Of a stretch of DNA of 9,259 nucleotides, positions 6,177-9,259 are shown in pieces; positions within the stretch are counted from its first letter, which is position 1; each line of letters opens with the position of its first letter. This stretch comes from Acidimicrobiia bacterium. GTDB lineage: Bacteria > Actinomycetota > Acidimicrobiia > Spongiisociales > SHLN01. The notes below the pieces were generated by a model. That model was not told the origin of the DNA and did not search any database. It saw nothing but the letters and a program-made list of their open reading frames with translations. The translations under genes and the position numbers were made by a program. Location: assembly GCA_004283105.1 (NCBI GenBank), contig SHLN01000096.1:1-9259 (forward strand). Direction: 5' to 3'.

Positions 6177-7253
6177 ATGCAGAGCCCTCCCTCCGACCTG
6201 GACGACGCTCGCCGGCGGGTAGCCGCCGCCGAGCTCGTCGCCGTCGCCAGCAACCATCTCACCGACGACCTTTACTCCCACCTCGAGTTCTCGGACCTCG
6301 TGGCAGTCAAGAACCTTCTCAAGAAGTTCTTCTCGGCTCAGCCCTGGAGCGCAGAGGACGCAGAACGCCTCGACATGTTCCTCCGGCGCAACGTCGACGA
6401 ACCGGTCGGGTGGTTTGAACACGACCTCGGTGCCGGCTTGACGCTGCTACACGGATTCGACCAGGGAACCTATCGGCTCTGGGCGACCGGAGGCAGCGAC
6501 GACGAAGCGTCGATCTTCGACCGGGTGTTCTCGGGCCCCGTCCAGCCAGAAGCAACGCCCAATCCTCGCCACGTGCGGTTCGTCATCGGCGGGGACCCGG
6601 CGCCGGGAGTGTGGTTCCGACGGGGCGACGACCTGGACGACGAGCGGGTGGCCACGCTGCTCGAAGATGCCGACATCACCGACGTACTCGTGGCAGGGGA
6701 TTTCGTTGCCATCGGACTGCGACGGGCCGCCATGTGGAAGGACCGCCTCGACGACCTCGTGGCCACGGTGACGGAGCTCTTCTGGACCCCGGAGCGGATC
6801 GTGGCAGACCTGGACGGCCCGACCCGGGACGAGCTCGTAGCCGGACAGACCGGTGGCGCACTCCACTTGCTCGATCCCGACGACCCCGCGAGCCGGGCCA
6901 CTCTGGAGACCGCCGCCGCAAGCGACGACCCTCGACAGCGACGGATGGCGGTGGCCACACTCGCTCAGTCCGCCGACGAGGGCTTTGCCATGGCCACACT
7001 TCGCTCCGCCTACTCGGATCCGTCCCGCATCGTTCGGCGAACGGTGATCGACGTCGCCGTCGACCTGGAGTCCGAGCAAGCGCGCAACCTCCTGGAACAG
7101 GCGCTGGCAGACGAAGACGACTGGATCCGCTGGAAAGCAGTCAAAGGAATCTCAGAGCTCGGCCTCTCCACGAGCGCAGCGGCCGTTACAGCACTGGCCG
7201 ACGACCGCGACTTCCAAGTCAGATTCGAGGTAGCGGCGGCCCTCAGAGGGTGA
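6177..7253 (+). CDS. Nfu N-terminal-like domain plus HEAT-repeat protein (CvfC/YpgR-like content)
   Basis: A soluble protein of 358 residues with three parts. Residues 1-124 are helical and unrecognised. Residues 125-202 look like the Nfu/NifU N-terminal scaffold domain: an EATPNPRHVRFVI opening, a strand ending GVWF, a LLEDADITDVLVAGDFVAIGL centre, then MWKDRLDDLVATVTELF, matching the TPNPN...KF...GV..VF...FI.V....W pattern of that family. Residues about 232-358 form roughly four HEAT-type helical repeats, and the protein ends with the last one. There is not a single Cys, so it cannot hold an Fe-S cluster as Nfu proteins do with their C-terminal CxxC domain. Nfu-N plus HEAT is, as I recall, the content of the firmicute CvfC/YpgR family, although there the Nfu-like part is N-terminal. 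The biochemical role is unknown; protein-protein scaffolding is the likely theme. It follows the membrane-protein gene by 17 bp and has no strong Shine-Dalgarno sequence. Confidence 0.85.
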   Translation: MQSPPSDLDDARRRVAAAELVAVASNHLTDDLYSHLEFSDLVAVKNLLKKFFSAQPWSAEDAERLDMFLRRNVDEPVGWFEHDLGAGLTLLHGFDQGTYRLWATGGSDDEASIFDRVFSGPVQPEATPNPRHVRFVIGGDPAPGVWFRRGDDLDDERVATLLEDADITDVLVAGDFVAIGLRRAAMWKDRLDDLVATVTELFWTPERIVADLDGPTRDELVAGQTGGALHLLDPDDPASRATLETAAASDDPRQRRMAVATLAQSADEGFAMATLRSAYSDPSRIVRRTVIDVAVDLESEQARNLLEQALADEDDWIRWKAVKGISELGLSTSAAAVTALADDRDFQVRFEVAAALRG

Positions 7254-7308
7254 CGCTCAGATAGGCCACCCATCACCTCCCATTTCGCTGCTGAAGTTGT
7301 CGTCGGGG

Positions 7309-7321
7309 CGATAACGTATCG
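7309..7321 (+). promoter_or_regulatory. Possible leaderless -10 region with short inverted repeat before the antiporter gene
   Basis: GATAAC at 7310-7315 lies 8 bp before the antiporter ATG, the same distance as the GATAAT -10 lies before dnaE2. It overlaps a small inverted repeat, CGATA-ACG-TATCG. No good -35 is found at 16-20 bp spacing and no Shine-Dalgarno sequence is near the ATG. A leaderless promoter would explain the missing ribosome site, but the motif is short and could be chance. Confidence 0.3.
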
Positions 7322-7323
7322 CC

Positions 7324-8910
7324 ATGGAAGAAGCCGCTCCCCTCATCGTTGCCTTCGTACTCGGCTTCGGAGCAAAGGGCATAGGGCTTCCGCCGCTCGT
7401 CGGCTATCTGGCGGCAGGCTTCGGTCTCTACGCATTCGGGTTCGAGTCGACCGAGACCATCGAATGGATCGCCGATCTCGGGGTTCTCCTGCTGTTGTTC
7501 GGGATCGGGTTGAAGCTCCGGCCCCGCACCCTTGCCCGTCCGGAGGTGTGGGTTACGACAACCGCGTTTGCCGCCATCGGCACCGTCGCGTTTGCCCTCC
7601 TTTTGCTCGGATTGGGTGCACTCGGCGTACCCCTCGCCGCCGAACTGGATTTGAAGTCGGCGGCCGTCGCCGGCTTTGCGTTCTCCTTCTGCTCGACAGT
7701 CTTCGCCGTCAAGGCGCTCGAGCGAACAAACGAGACCGCCTCGCTGGCCGGCCGTGTCGCAGTAGGCGTCCTGGTCCTCCAGGACGTGTTCGCCGTCGCA
7801 TTCCTGGTTGCGGTCGAGCCCGGGGGAATGTCGGGGTGGGCCATCCTGGCGTTGCCCGCGCTGATCGCGCTCCGTCCCCTCCTCGGATGGCTGCTGGCCC
7901 GTAGCGACCACGGCGAGCTCCTCGTGCTGTTCGGGTTCGCTGCTGCGCTCGGCGTCGGTGCCGGGATCTTTGAGCTCGCAGGCATCAAGCCCGATCTCGG
8001 CGCTCTGCTCATCGGAATCCTCCTGGCCGGCAACGCTCGATCCCCGGAGATGGCAGACCGGCTGCTCGGCTTCAAGGACTTGTTTCTGGTGGCGTTCTTT
8101 TTGTCGATCGGGCTGGGCGGAACTCCATCTCCGGCAGGTCTCGCGATCGGCGCCATCGTGCTGTTGGCCGTCCCCGTGCGCAGCTTCGTACTCTTCGTGC
8201 TGTTCACCCGATTTCGGCTGCGGGCCCGGACGGCCCTCTTTGCGTCACTTACCCTGTCGACCTTCAGCGAGTTCGGGCTGATTGCAGCATCGGCCGCACT
8301 TGCCGCCGACCTGCTGGACCAAGCGTGGTTGTCGACGATCGCCGTTGTGGTGGCGGCTTCATTCGTATCTGCCTCGGCAGCCAACGCCGCCCGGTACCGG
8401 TTGTATCGACGATGGTCGAGTCGTCTCGCCGGGTTCGAGTTGGAGCCCCCGATGCCCGAAGATGCCATCATCGACATCGCCGATCGCCAGATCCTGGTCT
8501 TCGGCATGGGGAGGGTCGGCATCGGCGCCTACGACGAGATCGTCGAACGCGCCGGTCCGGTAGTCATGGGCGTTGACCGGGACGGCGACCGGGTCGAGAA
8601 ACTCCGCGGTCAGGGGAGAAATGTGATCCGGGGTGATGCCCTCGACCGGGACTTCTGGGAACGGATTCGCCTCCACCCGGGCGTCGAGTTGGTGGTCGCC
8701 GCCACCGGCAACCATCAGGCCAACCTGGAGTGCATCAAGCGTGTCCGGGAGTTCCTGCCGAGCGTCCGGATCGCTTCGATCGCCACCTATGCCGATGATG
8801 TCCAGGAACTGAAAGACGCCGGAGTAGACGTGGCCCGCAATCTGTATCAGGAGGCGGGTCAGGCACTCGCCGACGACGCTCTCACCGTCTTGCCGGAGCT
8901 GGGTGAGTAG
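7324..8910 (+). CDS. CPA2-family (Kef-type) monovalent cation:proton antiporter with TrkA-N domain
   Basis: An integral membrane transporter of 528 residues that should exchange K+ or Na+ for H+, or act as a gated K+ efflux system. Residues about 1-370 are the Na+/H+ exchanger domain with about 12 hydrophobic helices. Family motifs seen are PPLVGYLAAGFGL, LGVLLLLFGIGLKL, FSFCSTVFAVKALE and the VLVLQD motif with D154, the helix acid expected for Kef-type proteins; further on, KPDLGALLIGILLAG and LFLVAFFLSIGLG. Residues about 388-510 form a TrkA-N/RCK Rossmann domain with G394-x-G396-x-x-G399 and D418 at the end of the second strand, which favours NAD(H). No TrkA-C domain follows. Size and layout are closer to YbaL than to the longer KefB/KefC. 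The gene is preceded by a 70-bp gap and followed convergently by a DUF454 gene. Ion specificity cannot be read from the sequence. Confidence 0.93.
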   Translation: MEEAAPLIVAFVLGFGAKGIGLPPLVGYLAAGFGLYAFGFESTETIEWIADLGVLLLLFGIGLKLRPRTLARPEVWVTTTAFAAIGTVAFALLLLGLGALGVPLAAELDLKSAAVAGFAFSFCSTVFAVKALERTNETASLAGRVAVGVLVLQDVFAVAFLVAVEPGGMSGWAILALPALIALRPLLGWLLARSDHGELLVLFGFAAALGVGAGIFELAGIKPDLGALLIGILLAGNARSPEMADRLLGFKDLFLVAFFLSIGLGGTPSPAGLAIGAIVLLAVPVRSFVLFVLFTRFRLRARTALFASLTLSTFSEFGLIAASAALAADLLDQAWLSTIAVVVAASFVSASAANAARYRLYRRWSSRLAGFELEPPMPEDAIIDIADRQILVFGMGRVGIGAYDEIVERAGPVVMGVDRDGDRVEKLRGQGRNVIRGDALDRDFWERIRLHPGVELVVAATGNHQANLECIKRVREFLPSVRIASIATYADDVQELKDAGVDVARNLYQEAGQALADDALTVLPELGE

Positions 8911-8937
8911 CCCGACCGCAGCGGACGTGAGCGGGTC

Positions 8938-9259
8938 CTAGACCGCCGCCGACTCGAGCTGCTTGGTGGGGCGTGACACGATGTACCAGCAGATGCCCAT
9001 CGCCAGCGCCACCAGGCCGGCTCCGAGATAAACGTTGCGCACGCCGAGACCGATCGTGACCGCGAAACTGACGGCGACCGCAACGACCCCGGTGATCTTC
9101 ATGCGGCGGGTGAACCCGAGCCCGGCCCGGTAGTCGCTGATCATCGGGCCAAAGAGCCGGTGATTGACGATCCAAGAATGGAGCCGTTCGTTTCCCATCG
9201 CAAAGCAGCACGCCGCCAGGAGAATGAAGTCGAACGTGGGAATGCCGAGCACGCCAACA
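8938..9259 (-). CDS. DUF454 / YbaN-type inner membrane protein, 5' end outside window
   Basis: A partial gene: the frame is still open at the window edge, so the true start lies beyond 9259. The visible 107 or so residues run from GVLGIPTFDFILLAACCFA through NERLHSWIVNHRLFGPMISDYR and MKITGVVAVAVSFAVTIGL to a final helix and a short polar tail ending in ESAAV. This is the DUF454 pattern: a conserved GxxxPxxPTxPFLLLAA helix, then RLHxWLxxHxxFGPxIxxWR, then a two-helix C-terminus. The usual PTTPF is PTFDF here. A GTG at 9252-9250 is not the likely start because the conserved first helix continues upstream of it. Members such as E. coli YbaN are small inner-membrane proteins of unknown function. 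The gene converges on the antiporter with 27 bp between stops. Nothing in the sequence shows its regulation. Confidence 0.85.
   Translation of the reverse strand, partial: VGVLGIPTFDFILLAACCFAMGNERLHSWIVNHRLFGPMISDYRAGLGFTRRMKITGVVAVAVSFAVTIGLGVRNVYLGAGLVALAMGICWYIVSRPTKQLESAAV

Noticed and set aside
7240..7250. CCCT-CAG-AGGG mini-hairpin at the end of the HEAT-repeat gene
   Set aside because: It is a four-pair stem inside the coding sequence with no T-run after it, expected by chance at this composition.
7428..8522. A 364-codon open frame on the minus strand opposite the antiporter
   Set aside because: It mirrors the antiporter coding strand, is Ser/Arg/Ala/Thr/Asn-rich without hydrophobic core patterns, and is contradicted by the clear transporter on the plus strand.
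8914..8937. GACCGC ... GCGGGTC bulged hairpin between the antiporter and DUF454 stops
   Set aside because: The stem is six pairs with one bulge and an 11-base loop, with no T-run on either strand. That is too weak to call a terminator in GC-rich DNA.

Overview
The window is chromosomal-looking, GC-rich (clearly above 60 % by eye) and densely coded, with no mobile element, CRISPR array or RNA gene that I can see. An actinobacterium is the best guess. The LexA operator is of the TCGAAC-N4-GTTCGA type used by Actinobacteria, dnaE2 sits beside it, several starts lack a Shine-Dalgarno sequence as expected for leaderless mRNAs, and Thr/Pro/Gly-rich exported segments are common in that phylum. Acidimicrobiia would fit, but the window alone cannot prove a class.

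Region 1 (45-2281, plus) is a two-gene operon for an OmpR/PhoB-type response regulator and its HAMP sensor histidine kinase, joined by an ATGA stop/start overlap. The kinase has an unusual extracytoplasmic segment: about 121 residues of almost pure Thr/Gly/Pro/Ser placed between two ordinary flanks next to the membrane.

Region 2 (2293-5651, minus) is a full-length dnaE2 (imuC) for the error-prone DNA polymerase III alpha subunit. Its promoter reads TTGACA-N18-GATAAT, a perfect 20-bp LexA palindrome lies inside it, and the predicted transcript start falls at about the ATG. The usual imuA/imuB partners are not beside it.

Region 3 (5698-7253, plus) is divergent from dnaE2. It has a small unrecognised four-helix membrane protein gene and, 17 bp later, a cysteine-free protein with an Nfu N-terminal-like domain and C-terminal HEAT repeats, resembling the CvfC/YpgR family in domain content.

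Region 4 (7324-8910, plus) is a CPA2/Kef-type cation:proton antiporter with a C-terminal NAD-binding TrkA-N domain. Region 5 (8938 to the window end, minus) is the C-terminal part of a DUF454/YbaN-type membrane protein whose start lies outside the window.

The genes do not form one obvious pathway. The functional units are the two-component pair, the SOS-controlled mutagenic polymerase, the membrane/HEAT pair and the antiporter. No gene-free stretch reaches 300 bases; the longest gap is the 84-bp divergent region at 5614-5697, which holds the SOS promoter. I found no convincing new multi-gene system. The least ordinary items are the mucin-like sensor stalk, the compact leaderless SOS promoter and the Nfu-HEAT protein.
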